From NCBI RefSeq assembly GCF_041296385.1, contig NC_091023.1, positions 23,623,924 to 23,687,923 on the forward strand: a stretch of DNA of 64,000 nt, read 5' to 3'. The DNA comes from Aphelocoma coerulescens. Lineage: Eukaryota; Chordata; Aves; Passeriformes; Corvidae. This document shows positions 1 through 18,503 of this stretch, one piece after another (the first letter of the stretch is position 1; every line of letters starts with the position of its first letter). The notes beneath the pieces were generated by a model. The model made no database searches. It saw only the letters and a program-made list of their open reading frames with translations, and was not told the origin of the DNA. The translations under genes and the position numbers were made by a program.

Positions 1-4110
<4,110 letters not shown>

Positions 4111-4515
4111 AAACTGTATATGTTGAGAGTTGTACTTTTCAATGGTGGATAGGGTACCTTTATATGTAAATTTTAAAGTTTTGACTGTATAAATTATCAG
4201 CCCCTCTCGAGGGGCCTAATGCAGGATTTTGAATGGGATTATTGCCATCTTACACCATATTTTTGTAAAACATTGTAGCTTAATCATAATCTCACAAGAA
4301 AGATTTTGCATCACTTTTTGCTATTATCATTCTTTTCAGAATTATAAGCCAAAAGAATTTACGCCTTAATGTGTCATTATGTAACATTCCTTATAAGAAT
4401 TGTAAATATTTGGTGTTCTGTTTCTGACATTTTAACTTGAAAGCGGAAAACTGCAAGATTATGTATTTAACAATATTGGTGGCAAATATTCAATAAATAG
4501 TTTACATCTGTTAGA
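4111..4515 (+). other. PDCD10: PDCD10 3' UTR
   Basis: Untranslated region from the TGA to the expected cleavage site about 15-25 nt after AATAAA at 4492. It is A/T-rich with several ATTT-type elements and a compact hairpin at 4200-4215. The exact cleavage site is inferred. Confidence 0.75.
4492..4497 (+). terminator. PDCD10: PDCD10 polyadenylation signal AATAAA
   Basis: Canonical AATAAA about 380 nt after the stop codon, followed by a T/GT-rich element (gtctttttgtatgtg) about 20-35 nt downstream. A second AATAAA at 4593 sits in an A-run and could serve as an alternative site. Confidence 0.8.
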
Positions 4516-7500
4516 CTGTCTTTTTGTATGTGAACAAAAGTGCATAACTCATCTTTCTGGAACTGCAGAACATTCATTCAATAGAAAAAAAAAATAAAAT
4601 TATTTGGGTGCTTAAAGCTACCGGGAGTTCAAAATAGTGTAAAATGAGGGGTTTTCCTTAAAACTGAGATTTTGGTTGTTATCTAGACCAGAATATCAGA
4701 ATAATTATATTAAAATGTCTTTGAGAAAGTAATAAATTAACCCAGAAGTGAGATGTGCTTTTGTTTTTGATAGAAATTAGATCTCACTTCTTTCTTAGTA
4801 TTCTGTTGGTGGTGAGTTAACAGGTTTTTTTACTCCTAGGCTATTCGAAGGTTTGGAGCACAGGATTATTTGAAATATATAGCAAAGGTTGCATTGAAAC
4901 TCTTCAGATAAGTGGGTTTGAATTTGTCCCCTTTGGGAGGGAGGAGGATTGGAGCTAGAACTCTTCCAGGTAGCACTAGTGATATCTATACTATGCATGC
5001 CATAAGGCAACTTTGTTTTTTCAGGGAATTGAAATCATGTGAGACCTCGACTGACAAACCTTGGCTGTGTAGGTGGTTAAGAGCTGCTGCTGGACAGGTG
5101 GAAATTTTCTCTTTGTGATTTCCTGGTGATGCTTCACAAGCTCTGACGAATCTCTCGCATGCCCCTTGGAAGTGCACCTCAAGCTGATTTGGAAATAGAA
5201 TAAAACTCTGGAAGTTTGCAAAATCTAACTAGGAAGTTTAGGGAAGAATGTGAAGCAGCTTCTAAAGCTCCACAAGCTGTTGCAGGGGGAGCACTCCAGG
5301 CTGAAAGAGCACAATTGCTACAGAACTATTCCTTGTTTGGCTCTAAAGGTGAAGAAAAGGTACCTCCAGACTGTCTGGCACACTGCCTGGTGCTGTACTG
5401 CTCATTTGGGGCAAGTGCCTTATCCCAGGTACAACAGCTGGGTCCTTGCATTTGGTGATTGCTGAAAGGATCAAAACGGGGGGAAATGCAAACTGCAGCC
5501 TCCCAAATAGCACTGGATGTTCTGCTGTCTCTCTGTGCATGGAATTGTTTCCTCGATGAGAGCACTGACTGTAGTGAAATAGAACAATGTGAAGGAGAGT
5601 ATTGTGTAAAAACGAGTTCATTGGGAATGTATGTTGTGCAATTTTTGGTTACACGTAGAGCTATAAGCAGGACCTGGTCCTTGAAGCTTGCTGTTCAGCC
5701 TGTTCTCTGTTCTGACAGTGGTGTCTTGTGTCCTTAGCAAACTGAGCTTAGTAACATGGCAAAGGGATGCAGAACCAACTTAGAGTTTAAACTTTCTGGT
5801 ATTTCTTCGAGCTCGGCCTGCTGAATTGTTGTTTCTTGGCAAGTGGGAGAAGAGCAGCAATGTTAGAGCTGACTAAATTAGAGTAATATTTAATTTGCAT
5901 CTTTGCATTCTGTAAGTAGAAGGGTTGAGTAGTGTTCCTTGTGGATGATGCTCACTTAAGTCATAGCCCCAAAGGGCTTCATGAAGATCAGTTAGTCAGG
6001 GAGAAGGAAGGGAAAGGCACCTGGAGTTTGTGATACTTCATCTGTCTTGAAAAGAGTGTTTGGTACTGGGGAGGCTGCAGCAGTGGCTGTAGGGAGGGAG
6101 AGACACAAAAGATGGGGTCATATTTTATGAATTAGACCTAATTCCCATAATATTCTGAGATTTCTGTTTTCTTGGATTTAGCAGGACAGTAATTAGTGCT
6201 GGCAATCATTAGTTGAATTGGAACCATGTTTATGTCTAGGGGTGGTAAAAAATAAATATTGAAAAACCATTTATGACTTGTGTTCCAAACAAGCTGCTGT
6301 GTTACGTCCTGCCAGTTGATTCCTTGTCAAATCAGAGGTTATTTCATCAAGAAATGAACTCTTCCTGTTCATCAGTTCTTTCCAAAACCTTTATTGGGTA
6401 AAAGGTACCAAATACAGGGCTAAGCTTCAGGTTGTCTGGCCAATGTGTTTTATTTATAACCTCATTGTGATTTCTATATGTTACCCTTAAAAGTAATGGA
6501 AAATTATTCATTGTAATCAATGTCTGGTAATGGGAAAACTTGAAAACTGGTGTCTTCAGGTCACACTCTTCTGTTGTGTGCAGTGAATCCATATCTAGTG
6601 GTCTTACAAACCTTTCTTTTCCACTGAATATGAGCTGGGACATATGTCTGTCAAATTTTATTGTGGTTTTGCACTTTATTATTCAAGTTACCTGAGTAGC
6701 TGAAGATAAGTTTCTCTTAAGGATTTCTGATACAGCAGTTAGTGTTGCGAAATGCTCTTAGAAAATTTCTGCTGTGAATGTGGGTTATAACTGCTATGAT
6801 AATGTTAACATACAGAAAACCAATCTAATAAACAAAATAAAACTTTGTATATTTGTTAATGAAGCAAAGAACTGTCTTAATCACTTGTTTTGATTTTCCT
6901 CAGCCTATAAAGAACTGAAGAAAAGCTTAGACTGACTTGTTTCTGGCTGGAAGCTTTAATAGTGATCCACAGATTTGTGTACAAGTCTGTGAGATGTGCC
7001 AGGTGCCCAGCTCAGAGCAAGGTTTATCTTGAGCTGACATGAGTGGTGAGTATGAAATCTCCCAGTGTCCTGGTGTCAGAACTTCCATGTATCCAGCCAG
7101 CAGGAGCAGATAGTGTTAGTCTTGATTAAACATTATCTTTTCATATGATCTTATCTAGATTACCACCGAAGTGCTCAGTGCTCCTTCTTAATGTGCTTTT
7201 CAGATCTTGCACTGTGTGGCCAGGGAAGCCTTGTTTGTATCTCCTCATTTTACAGAGGCTCTCTCTGAGTTGGGTGGGGAAGCAAAAGAAGGTTGTCAAG
7301 ACAAACTTGCCACAAATCTAAGCTTTAGATTGCTCCATTTATTGGATTTCCCCTTCAGACAGGAATAATGTGTGCAATAGTAATAACTGGATTGGGCACT
7401 GCAGTGATTATCCCTTGCCTTCGGAGGAGGCCCTGGCAGTTCTGCCTGAGAATCTTGCTTTGCCCTGCTCAGCCTGGCTCATCTTCCCCCAGGACTCGCC

Positions 7501-9889
7501 TTCTGGGGAAGCTGTTGCAGGTGCTGGGAGGTGTGGGAACTCCCTTAGCTTTGCATAATGATCCCGGGCATTGCTGCACTTTGTCATTTTCCACTCTGCT
7601 CTTTTGGTTCTCATACACATCTGGGCAGATGTTGCTTTTGAAAGAGAATAGTAGGGAATGTGGCTCAGGAACAGAGCCACTGCCTAGCAGCAGCCTTAAA
7701 AAACAGAACTGAAAAGATGCTCCTGGGTCATTTGGCTTCTCTTACAGAAGTTAAAAACTACTGTAGAATGTTGGTCCTAAATCTGTCCAGTTCTATTTTA
7801 AAGCCAGCTTCTTTGTCCTCATTCCTCTTTTTAGATGTCATTTTAGAACAGTCTGAAAGAATAAAAAAACCCTTTAATATGCTGCATAACTTTAATTTAT
7901 GGTGAAGAATTCACTAACCTTGGCCACAACTAAGTGTTATTTTCCCCTCTTCTTCACTTAGTCCTGGGATGAATTTTGTACCACCGTGGGCTTCACTTCT
8001 TAAAGATGCACAATCCCAAGGGTTTGGACCTCTAAACAGAACAAGGGGTTGGGCAATGCTAAATTTGTTCCTTTGAGGCTGAGACAAAACAATTTGTCCT
8101 CATGCTGTACCACAAGCTTTAATTTTGCCAGAAACTTATCAGTGCTGTGTCTCCAAGGTGGAGGAAAAGGGTTTGGCTCACCCATGGAGGGGATGTCCCT
8201 TGGCTTCTCTGTCCCTCTCCTGCCCCACAGCCTGGCTGGGATGTAGCCCTTGATGTCTGAGACAATGCAGGATGCTTCTCCCTAGCTTTGCTTGCTGGAT
8301 TGCCTGAGCATTTTCTCCATTTTCTTTCTTATTTTGCACCTTGTCCCCCTTCCCCCATCCAGGCCTGGCTGCTGTAATGGCTCAGGAAGCTGAAGGGGCT
8401 GAGGCAGCACATGTCACATCAAGGACTCCTGCAGTGCAGGGACAACACCAGCAGTGACTCCTTGGTGATCACCTGGGGTCTGTTCCCTGGTTTAGCATTG
8501 TTGCATGGCATCCTCACAGCTATTTTTGCCAGATTTGGGCAAGTCCATGGCTTTAATGTTCCTGTAAGGGTCAGGAGGGGAGGCTGTGCCTCCTTGCACT
8601 CGGCAGAGAGAGCTTGGCTGCAGTGCGACACCCGGGCACTGTCAGAGTCTGTGATTCTGTGATAAAGGGTTTTATCTCTTCCCTCTCTCTGCCACCTTGC
8701 AGTGCTGTTATCACCATGTGAAGATCAGAAAGGCTTCACCTGGCAGCACACACAGCCAGAATTTGCAGTGCAGGAGTTGACCATCCCAGAGAACGCTGTG
8801 GTGTTGGGTAAAGATCATTTTGCTCAGACAACCTCAGTGAAAAGTTTGGTTACACTTTGCTATTGCTCTTTCTTTGGAATTTATTTCTGCTGTTAAAGAT
8901 TTATAAATCATGAGGATTCCTTTGTTGAGCACTAACCAGAGGGGGCCATGGGGGAAGTTGAGTTGTTTTTGTGGGGACTGCCAGTGACACTTGAAGCACT
9001 GAGAGGAAGAGATGTTAAATTCTTTCAAGAACCAAGAGGAAGGGAAGTAGAATTCTTCTCACTCTAGAGACAGATGTGTTCTGCTTAGTGTATGCAAGAA
9101 GTAAAAGTGTTTTCTAGTGCTGTAATTCCATTATTGGTGACAAGGTAAGCAAAATAGATTTTCAATTGCTGATTTCTAATGCACGCTCAGATCTGCTGTA
9201 TAAACACTTGTGAATTCGCATTTGGTATCACAGTCAAAGGAGTGATTCCACCTGATGGATAGAATAATTTCAGAGAGCATTTTGTACTGTTTCACTAAGC
9301 TAAAAAGTATAAAACCCTATATCTAAATTAGACGTGTCTTTGACATTTTATTATTTCATAATTGTAACTACTAGACTTTCCATAGTAGGTAATTGCTTTT
9401 TTCCCTGAAGCTGCCTTACTCTCCAAGGATAAATGATGGGTGAAATAGATGCCTGAGTTCCTGAAGTTTTAAAGTAAAGAGAATAAAGTATGAGCTAAAA
9501 GTATAATTCACTTAGTCTCCCTCCTTGCTGCTGGGTATCTAATCTCCAATAGAGCCACAGTGAAAAATGCTGTGAAAAAAATTAAAAGGAGACTGAGCTA
9601 CAACCTTTAAGAAAATGCAGACGCTTTCATGGTGAGTGGATTTCCTAATTAAAATGTTAATTGGAAGGATTTTGCCTTGCCTGTTGAGGAAAATGTGGTA
9701 ACCATTTTTTCCCTGCTGTTTGCACAGCCGTGTGGTATTAATAATTTTGTGTGGTTCTCTACAGCTGCTTAATGAGTGACAAACAGAATTTTCTTAAGTG
9801 GTTTGGAATGGGAGAGCAGAAATTCCTTTCAAGGTTGTAATGCAGTAAGGATAATAAATATTGCCCCTGAAGGTTAAGAAGAAAGCCTC
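4516..9889. other. Intergenic region, no gene seen
   Basis: No coding exon, RNA gene or clear mobile element is recognised on either strand. Open frames are short, overlap one another in different frames and lack family resemblance. The string gtctgtgattctgtgat near 8645-8662 resembles a CR1 3' octamer tail, but no CR1 body precedes it. Confidence 0.6.
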
Positions 9890-9891
9890 AC

Positions 9892-10040
9892 AGAATCACA
9901 GAGGTGATTAGGTTGGAAAAGAACTCCCAAGACTGAGTCCAAGCTGGGCCCGATCCCCACCTCATCACCCAGCACTGAGTGCCACATCCAGGCATTCCTT
10001 GGACACCTCCAGGGATGGGGACTCCCTCAATCCTCTGGAT
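9892..10040 (-). mobile_element. CR1 LINE 3' fragment
   Basis: Begins cacagaatcacagagg, then ggttggaaaag, 'gagtccaagctggg', 'agtgccacatccaggcattcc' and 'acctccagggatgggg', the reverse complement of an older CR1 subfamily tail. It differs from the songbird-type copies elsewhere in the window. The inner boundary is uncertain. Confidence 0.8.
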
Positions 10041-13022
10041 CCAGACAATCTCTGCAACAGCCATATCAAAGTAAAATTCCCCTGTGATCCTTTAGCCCAG
10101 CCCCAGCATTTAGGGGGCCTGGGTAGAGTCTTGTCAGGCTCAAGTTTGATGTACTCGGGACCCCCACCAAGAGCCATGGGTGCTGCAGATTACCTGAGAA
10201 GAAATCCCACCTATTTCAGTAAGAATTACAAAGTGTAAGGGGCAAAGAGCATGTAATTGAAGCTAAATTTTCCTTGCATTTTTTACATGACTTTAAATAT
10301 AAAACACAAAGCAAACATTTAACAGTAAGCCCTTGTGCAAGTCAGTATTTTTATCTGAATGAGAATTGGGCTGTTCTTTTAAAAACCAAATGCCTGCATT
10401 GCCAAGATGTAAAAGCTAAGAATGGGTTTGGTTTTTTTTTTTCCTTTCAGCATAAGGAGAGACTTTTTTATCAAGAAATACGAGCAATACCAACTGCTGA
10501 CAGTGCCAAAATAAGTGAAGTTCAACCTCTTGACCTCCTGCTATCGGGAGCTTTTCCTCATGAACGTGCAATAATGGTTCTGTAATTCCCTGCCAATAGA
10601 AGGAAGTGACTTGCATTAGCAGAGTAATGCATGAGGAGAATAGAGCTGAGGTGTGAAAGCACCTGTTGTACTCGTGTCTGTTAGGCAGGAATTAAACATC
10701 GAGGCTTACACGCTGCAATAATTAAGGATCAAAGCTACCCCTCGGCCAATTCTCATTTCCTGAGGTGACAGGTGTGATGTGTAACCTTGTCCCAGGGCTT
10801 GCTCTGCAAGGATGTGGAGCCCAGGGGGACACTCCTGGTGTCCTTGTGCTGTCTCTAGTGAGGGAGGAAAGCAAAAGCCCCCAGTGTGAGCTGGTGTTAC
10901 TTTGTTCACCCTGTTCTTGGACCAAAACAAGCAGCATCCACATCCTCCTCCACATTATGTGGGCTGCAAGTCTAAGTGGTAGAGAAGGATCAGGTGCAGA
11001 AAACCCTCCTGACAGTTTATTTAATGAATTTGGTACAAAATCATCCTTTCTTTCGACAGGCTGCAGATTTGTCCCTCAGTAAAGCTCTGGGGTTGCTGGG
11101 CACAGGGTTGGGCACAGGTAGGCTGGAGAGTGCCCTGTGCCCTGCTCTGCCCTCAGCCTCAGCTCAGGGAAGAACTTCCAGCCCAGACTTTGTATTTGTT
11201 TCCAAACCCTTCTGCTGTAGCCTTTGAGGCTGCTGAGGATGGATGGGGCTGGGCTGCACAGGAACATCTCCACACACATTTATTTCCACGGCAGCAGCCA
11301 CTGGGCTGTGTTCTGGGCTCAGCCTGCGAGCTCCGATTTCAGCTCCTCTCCGAGCCATCAGTCACTGTCCTTCGAGCCCAACTGCAGGAACAAGTGGAAA
11401 AGTTCATCATCAAAAATGCCCAAAGTAAATGGATTTTGCTAGGAACGGTTCAGCTGCAAACTGCTGTTGCTTCTGTTCATCTCTAGACTGTCTGTCTCTC
11501 TGAACTGAGGACCTGGAACTAAATTTTACCAGCTGGCAGCTTTGTGGCTTTTCTGACTTCTTAAAAGCCGATTCAAAACCTGTACCTTCTGCTGCTTGTG
11601 TGCCTTGCAGGCAAGACTTGTTACTTCTCTCTTTCCAAAATCTATTTGGAGGAGAGTTATGTGGTAGAAATTAATGAAAAACATGGACTTAACATTTATT
11701 TTCTTGAGCTCTGAAAACTATCCCAAGTGGTCAGTGTTAGTCTTGTGGTTTTGGGTTTTTTTTGGTGGGGGGCCAGGGGAAAATGATTACAAACTAGTTT
11801 GTAATGTCTAAAGATGTTCCCATCTGAATTCATAAATGTGGGGTCACTCACCACAGTGGAAGGTGGGTAAGAATTTTGGTTTTATTTGTATATAATATAT
11901 AATATATTATATCTGTTTGTTATTGTTGGGATTATATTGCTGCCCTTCTCACTGCAAGACTGTCACTGCTTTGCTGAAATCTCCCCTTCTTGTGGAGCAA
12001 AGGAGTTGTAAAAGCTGTTGCATCTCTCAGATTCTGAGCTTGAATTGTAGCTTGAATTAGCAGCAGAAAGCAAAGAGATAATTTTGTATGAATTTTATCC
12101 CTGAGCTATTAGAGCTGGAACAGCCAACACTCAATCTACATCTCTCACACATAATACACCTACAAGTCTCCATCTTTCAGTCTCCATGGTAAAAAGCTGC
12201 TTTTCTGCTGATTTATCTCAGTGAAATAACTTCAAACTGGACAAACTAACTCACACTATGGGGAATGGAGCATGAAAACTAAAAGGGCAGTGTTTGAAGT
12301 TATGCAATCAAGTACTAAAATAAGGTTTGAAATTTTCCTTAAACCAAGAGTGGCACTGGAACATCATTCCTGAGAGCTGCTGCAGTTGGTATCTAAAGAT
12401 TTCCAGATGTGGCAGGGTTAGAGGCTGCTCCTGGAGGAGAGTGTGGGTGTGTAGGGAACTCTGCACTGCCTTTGGTGGGACTGGAACTGCTGCTCTCCCT
12501 TGTCCACAACAATTCCTTCCTAGGAAGGAGTTCAGCTGAGCATTGCTATGCCTGTAGTGCCTTAAGCTGTATCTTTGTTTTTCCAGCACTGCAAAAAGTG
12601 TATCCACCCCTTCCCAATGTGTAGAACATCCCTCCACAGGCAACTCTACATCGAAAAAAAAAATCAAATATTGTAATTTGCAGTTTTGGAGAGGATTCAG
12701 TTTCCTTTTTTCATGGATCACCTTATTGTGAAAAATCTGCCCTCTGTGCTGCAGTGCTCATCAGTGTGGCACTTTAGCAATAAATACCCAGCCCCTTTAG
12801 TATCTGTTAACCCCCTCTGGCAGAGGACAAGGGGGGCCTTGTCCCAGACAGGAACAGTGGTTCCAGCCATCCCAAACTCCACCTGACCTCTATCAGCTGG
12901 ATGCTGTTGTGCATCAAAACAACCTGCTGGATTTTCTGTGCCTCAACCTCCCTGTTCCTTATTTAAGGGCTGCACTCAACAGGGCCCTGATTTCAGCTAC
13001 ACTGCAATAATATTGCTTCTGC

Positions 13023-13080
<58 letters not shown>

Positions 13081-14502
13081 TTTCCCAAGCACAAAGGAAA
13101 GCTTTGCAGGCAGGGAATGTCACATTTTAGAGTGCTGCAGTCTTTGGAATGAGAAACATTTAATGTGAGCAAAAGCAAATCACTTACAGTGTGGGAACAC
13201 TCCAGAATTAGATGGTATCCTCTAAATATTTCAGAATTGAGAGACAATAAATAAGTCAGTATCTTTTTAGCTAAAGAGCTCGGATAATTTTCTGCATGGG
13301 TTATATTGCCAGGAGAAAATCAAAGAAGCAAATACTGGAGGAAAATAATGATAGTTTGTGGAAAATGGTTGTGTGGAAGGTGAAAATATTAACTGTTTCA
13401 CTCATGTGTCTGCTGAATGTTTTCTTCCTGGAGCAGGAAAATGCTCAGGTACCTTAAACTGCTCCTTCCCCTCCTGGACCAGAGCAGCAGCATCAGTACC
13501 TGGGTACAAATCCTCCTCCCAGGCAATGCTGGCTCAGATGCTGCTTTGTTCCAGCTGTTCTGTGATTTTTTATCTTCCTTTTGCCAGAGAGAAATGGAAA
13601 CCCAAACATGGTTAAATAAGTTTTATTTACCTCATAGATAAACCCACGAAGCTCAGAAATTCTTTTCTGAAGATCAGGTGCCTGAACAACATTCTTTAGC
13701 ATCTTTTTTTTATTTTAAGGCTACATTGGAAGCTGTAATCTTTATGAAAAATTATTCCTAGAAGGAATATTTTCAAATTTATTCCAGAAACACAGGATTA
13801 TTTATTGTACTGTAATGCTGCAAGTTTTCATTTCAGAAGGGGGTCATGTCATGCTTTATTTTGTGCAGAGATATGAGACAGATTAGGGGTGAAAGAGCTT
13901 GGAGTTCCAAGCAGAAAGAGTTTTGCCAAAAATCACTGGCATAATGTAAGTAGAAACCAGGTTTTATTTGTCCAAACTATTGAATTCTGTCACTTTTTTA
14001 TAGACCAAGATACCTCTGTAAGGGGAAAAAGTCCTCCTGTTTGATTTCAGTGACTGTTAGGACAGAATGTGGCAGGAAAATCATGCAAAAGTAATAGAAA
14101 TTGTAGTATCACACTTAATAAAAATAATAATTTAGAAAAGAATCCCTTGATGTGGGGTGGTGAGGAGGAACACGCTGACATCTGACCAGCTATGGTCTGG
14201 CCAAATATTCCAGCACTTCCTAATCCCTCCTGAGAGCAGCACAGATTGGCTCTGTTAGAACAATCCAGCTTTTGCTTCCCAGGCTGTTTGCAGGAGGTGG
14301 CAGCAATTCTGCTGGACAAATTAATTTGAAAATTATGTTTTTAATTGAGACGGGTTGACCAAAGAAGCATGGAATGGTCAAAGAGGAGAGTGAGAGGAAG
14401 AGGGTGGTGACAGAGGGGATAAAAGACAATATTGTTACATTAAGCACTGCTGAAGTTTAGACTTGAGAAGTTTGGGCCTGCCCTGTGTTTGGGGTTAAAT
14501 AG
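10041..14502. other. Intergenic region, no gene seen
   Basis: Contains the (AAT)n array at 13023-13078 and an A/T palindromic stretch near 11889-11910 (tataatatataatatattat). No exon or CR1 body is recognised. Confidence 0.55.
13023..13078. repeat. (AAT)n microsatellite
   Basis: An uninterrupted AAT array of 56 nt, about 18-19 units. The minus strand reads as a run of isoleucine codons in an open frame, which is an artefact. Its purity suggests length polymorphism. Confidence 0.97.
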
Positions 14503-14685
14503 AGAATCAGAGAATCCCAGAATGGGTTGGGCTGGGAGAGATCTTAAATCTCATCCAGTGCCACCCCTGCCATGGGCAGGGACACCTTCCACTGTCCCAG
14601 GCTGCTCCAAGCCCCATCCAGCCTGGTCCTGGACACTGCCAGGGATGGGAATCCCCAGCCTCTCTGGGCAGCCCGTTGCAGTATG
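14503..14685 (-). mobile_element. CR1 LINE 3' fragment
   Basis: Reads agagaatcccagaatgggtt, then 'catccagtgccacccctgcc', 'atgggcagggacaccttcc' and 'ctgctccaagccccatccag', the reverse complement of the songbird-type CR1 3' end. The CR1 stops after 'gcagcccgttgcag'. Confidence 0.92.
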
Positions 14686-17600
14686 TGCTTGCAGTGTGCC
14701 AGGTTTGGGTTTGCCTTTCGCTGTGTTTATGGAACAGAAGAGCTGAAACTGTGCTCCTACCCTGGCAAATCATTGCCCTAGTATGTAATAATTAACAATT
14801 ACTATCTCTTTACTCCAGGCACCCTTCAGTAACACTTCTAAGCAGCATGACCACAGTGCACCTCAAGATGAGGCTTTGAGAGTCCCATGCTGGAAAAGTG
14901 GCTGATTTTTTTCCATACCTGGTTGGGTACACACAGAGCATCTCAGGGATGTATTGATAGAAGAACGATTGTGGTCACTGGTGGGAGAGCTGTGAGAAAG
15001 CATCCCATGATTATTCTTCTGAAACAGAGCAGATGGAGCATCCTCAGCAGAGTTAGGGAAGTATTTTATGGCTCTAAGGGACAGAGGCAGGATGAGTTGG
15101 AAAAGTGGATGTGTGGTTCAGGCTCCCTCTGCTCAACAGGATTGTCATGACTGGAATCAGAACCAGAAAAGAGCTGCTAAGGAGATCAAGGGCATTGATT
15201 AATCTTTTTGTGATGAGAGATTAAGTCTTTGGCTTGTTCAAAATCTATTCAAGGTCAGAAGAGAGATTATGAATCTCTCCTTCAATATTTGGGATAGATA
15301 AGAAGGGAATTGCTCAGGCCAGGAGCTGATGGGATTGTTGGATCGAGCTGCAGTGGCTGGGTGATGCCCACATCTGTGTTAGCTCCTGAAACAGGGAGAT
15401 CCTCCTTTTCCAGGGAGAATTCTGTCTTCTGCTGGACACCTGGCAGGGAAAAAGAACCCAAATGGCCTTGAGGTGGAATGTGAGTCCCTGGAAAACATTG
15501 TGTAACTAAGTCGGGACAGGAAATGAGATCAAGTCTATAAATACCTGGGGCTTATCTGTACCTAAGGGAAGAGGTTTAAAGGCTGCTGAGCCACTGCAAA
15601 TGTTTTCACTGTGCCCATCACATGCCTTGGCTGGCCACTGCTTGGGGCCAGGAATCTGATGCTTCCCTTCCTTGACTGCTGTAATTTATTTTTTATTTAT
15701 TTTAGGGGTGTGTGTGGCAGGGGGGATGTTTGGGCTTTTCTCTCTTTCTGAGTGACAGATTTGGCTGCTGGAGCAAGTGGGGGCCAAGTGGAGCAAATGC
15801 TTAAACACCTGGGTAAAATAAACTCATTTTGTGTGTGTACACAGTGCTGTAAGACAGCAGCAATTCCCTTTATCCCTCTGCAGAGGTCCTATAAATTGTA
15901 AATTGCTTGGAAGGGGGCTGTGACCTGGGGGAGGGCTGATATCATGGAGGGATCAATTGAAGCTCCACTCTGGGGCAGAGCTAAGTGAGAGGCTTCAGCA
16001 CAGAATGCTTTTGGAATAAAAAATGCCACTGTGGACTGGTTGAATCTAGCTGTAAAAATGGATCAAAGCTTGTACTTAACTAGAAAAATAGAAGTGTGTA
16101 TATGGGGGGAATATTACAAAAAATTAAAATTACTCAGCTCAACATTTGCAAAAGAAAGTTTTACCCTTTTTTAAAAAAAAGATTAAATTTTAGACATTGA
16201 TTTTTATTTCTTTAAATCTGAATTAAAACATCTCTAGCAGAAGAAAACTCCTGATTCAGCTTGAAGATTTTTTTATACATTGTGATGAGAAAAGTGATTT
16301 TGGTCTGTTTCCTCCTGACTTTGAGCTGCTCTCTCTGCTCTTACTGAGAGCAAAGCATTTAGCAGGGATTGCTCAGCACCTTAAAAAACCAGGGTGTATT
16401 TAACATTTCATAAAGCAGAGATTGTCACTCTTATGAGTGAAAAAAGTTATTCCTTAAATATATCATTTGCAGGCTAAACTAACATGATAAGGTAAAATAC
16501 AGACTGGCAGAAACAGCAATAAGAAAATATTCATGGAACTGATACAAGAATTAGCTGTGACTTTTTTTACAGAAGTATTATGGAGCTGAATTTCACTTTA
16601 TTCCACATTGTTATTTAGCAGAAAAATGAGTCAGCATTTATAAGGGTAGCCAGGAATTTGTCCTGAAGAGCTGGGATTGTGCTCCTGATTTCATTCCCCA
16701 CTGCCCCCCTTGTTCCCTGCCCAAAGTAAGTACACACAAAAATTGCTGGTAAAGAATAACTGCAGACACTGAGGTCAAATGTGTGCAGAAGGATAACCCT
16801 TAGGACATTCCTAATAAGCCACAGAAGTTCCCAGCCAGTTTCACCAGATCAGGATGGACCAAGGACTGAAAACTCGTTCCAACCACAGTGGATTGGCTGA
16901 AATAAATTTGTGTCCAAAGCTCAAAACAAACACCAACCCCTTTTGTTAGAACTGGAATGAATTCCCACCTTTTGGAGTGGTTGTCCCCCAGAGGAAGGTT
17001 GTCCCCCAGGTGTATTCCCCAGGGAACTGAAAAGTGTTGGGATTCCCCTTTTTTGAGCTAAATAGAACGTATGAAATTCCCTCTTGTCCTACAGCTGCAG
17101 ATTACAGGGAGCACTGGCATATCTGCTTCATCCCTTGCACTGGAATAAACTCGTCCCTGCAAGTCAGGAAAAGCTCCAGAACTTCCAGTTCTGTCTAAAA
17201 TTCCAAATATTTATGTGCCTCCTAATTTTTTTTCCAATACTGATCTTATTGCACCGTTATTAAATGTGGGCACATGGTGCTTGCAGTGAGATCAGGACTG
17301 GTCTTGTGTGTCTGAACACCTTTGTGTTCACTCACAGAGCTCGCTCTCTCTCTGTTTAAAATCTGACAATAATTATTATTTCATTTTGGTTTATTTTGGG
17401 CTGATAATTAAAACCAATAGTTGGGTTATTTTAAATATGATAGCAATCTAGATAATTTTGGGGTCTTTAAGAACTGATGGCATGGGTGCAACTCCCAAGG
17501 AAGCTGGTTTGGCTCCTTGGTAAATGCAATTTCAGCTTTGTGAGCAGCAGAAGACAAACTGCAGTTATTTTCTTGCCCTTTTTTTCTTGTATTACTTGTA

Positions 17601-18503
17601 AACATAGAGGGTTTTTGGTAAGTCTTTCCTAGGCTGAGGGAGGTTATGATGACATTCATTTATATTTTCAGGTAATAAAGGGTGTGGGGAAAATGTAGTT
17701 AGGTAAAAGTCCAGGACTGATACAGTTTTATATACAAATATGAATTGGCCCTGAATAATTCAGGTATACAATTCTTATTAGAGCAGCTTGTCAGTGGTAC
17801 AGCTATCCAGTGGGAACTGTAAGAAGGAAATAGAAATTATCAAACAGCTAGAAAATATCCAGTTGGAGTTTGAGCAAAGTGAGAGATTATTAACTGTTTG
17901 GGAAGACTTTGTATTTTGTTGCTCACAGCATCAGAGGCTTCAGTGGCACTGGAGGTTTGTGCTGGTGCTGTATCTGTGCATGACCTGAATGAAATGCAGA
18001 GGTAGGAAGGGAATTTATCACTGAATCATGAGGTGATGGAAATTACAGGAGGAAAAGGAACTCTCTCATGTAATTTAGCCCATTCCCTTGGCACACAGAA
18101 CATGAATTCAGCCTCGCTGTTCGAGCTGTTTCTAATATTCAGGATAAATGCCCTCATCCTTGCTGCATCCCATTCCTCACATTTATAATCATTGTACTGC
18201 ACTAAACAGGGTATTTTCTATTTGTGCTGGCTGCCTTCAATGACTCCCACACTTTGTCACCCCCTTGTTTGTCACACACCCAAGCTGGACACACTGAGCT
18301 CTTCCAGTCTCCTGGAAGGAACCCCCTCTGTCTCATCAAGGAAAACAACCCCAGCAGCGATATTAAAATATTTAAATGCAAAGACCTGCCAGGTGAGGAC
18401 TGTTAATAAGACAGGATCTCTGTGCTGCAGCTGGTGCAACTGCCTTGATAAATGCCCTGATTGGAAATTTCAAGGTTGACAACTTCTGTTTTTCCTCTTC
18501 AAG
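14686..18503. other. Intergenic region, no gene seen
   Basis: A/T-rich unique-looking sequence with no recognised gene or full mobile element. A short direct repeat ggttgtcccccag occurs twice near 16980-17010. Confidence 0.55.

Noticed and set aside
8640..8662. CR1 tail at gtctgtgattctgtgat
   Set aside because: The octamer-like end is present, but the preceding sequence lacks the CR1 boxes, so chance is as likely.
12993..13247. Minus-strand frame with a run of isoleucines
   Set aside because: It is produced by the (AAT)n array.
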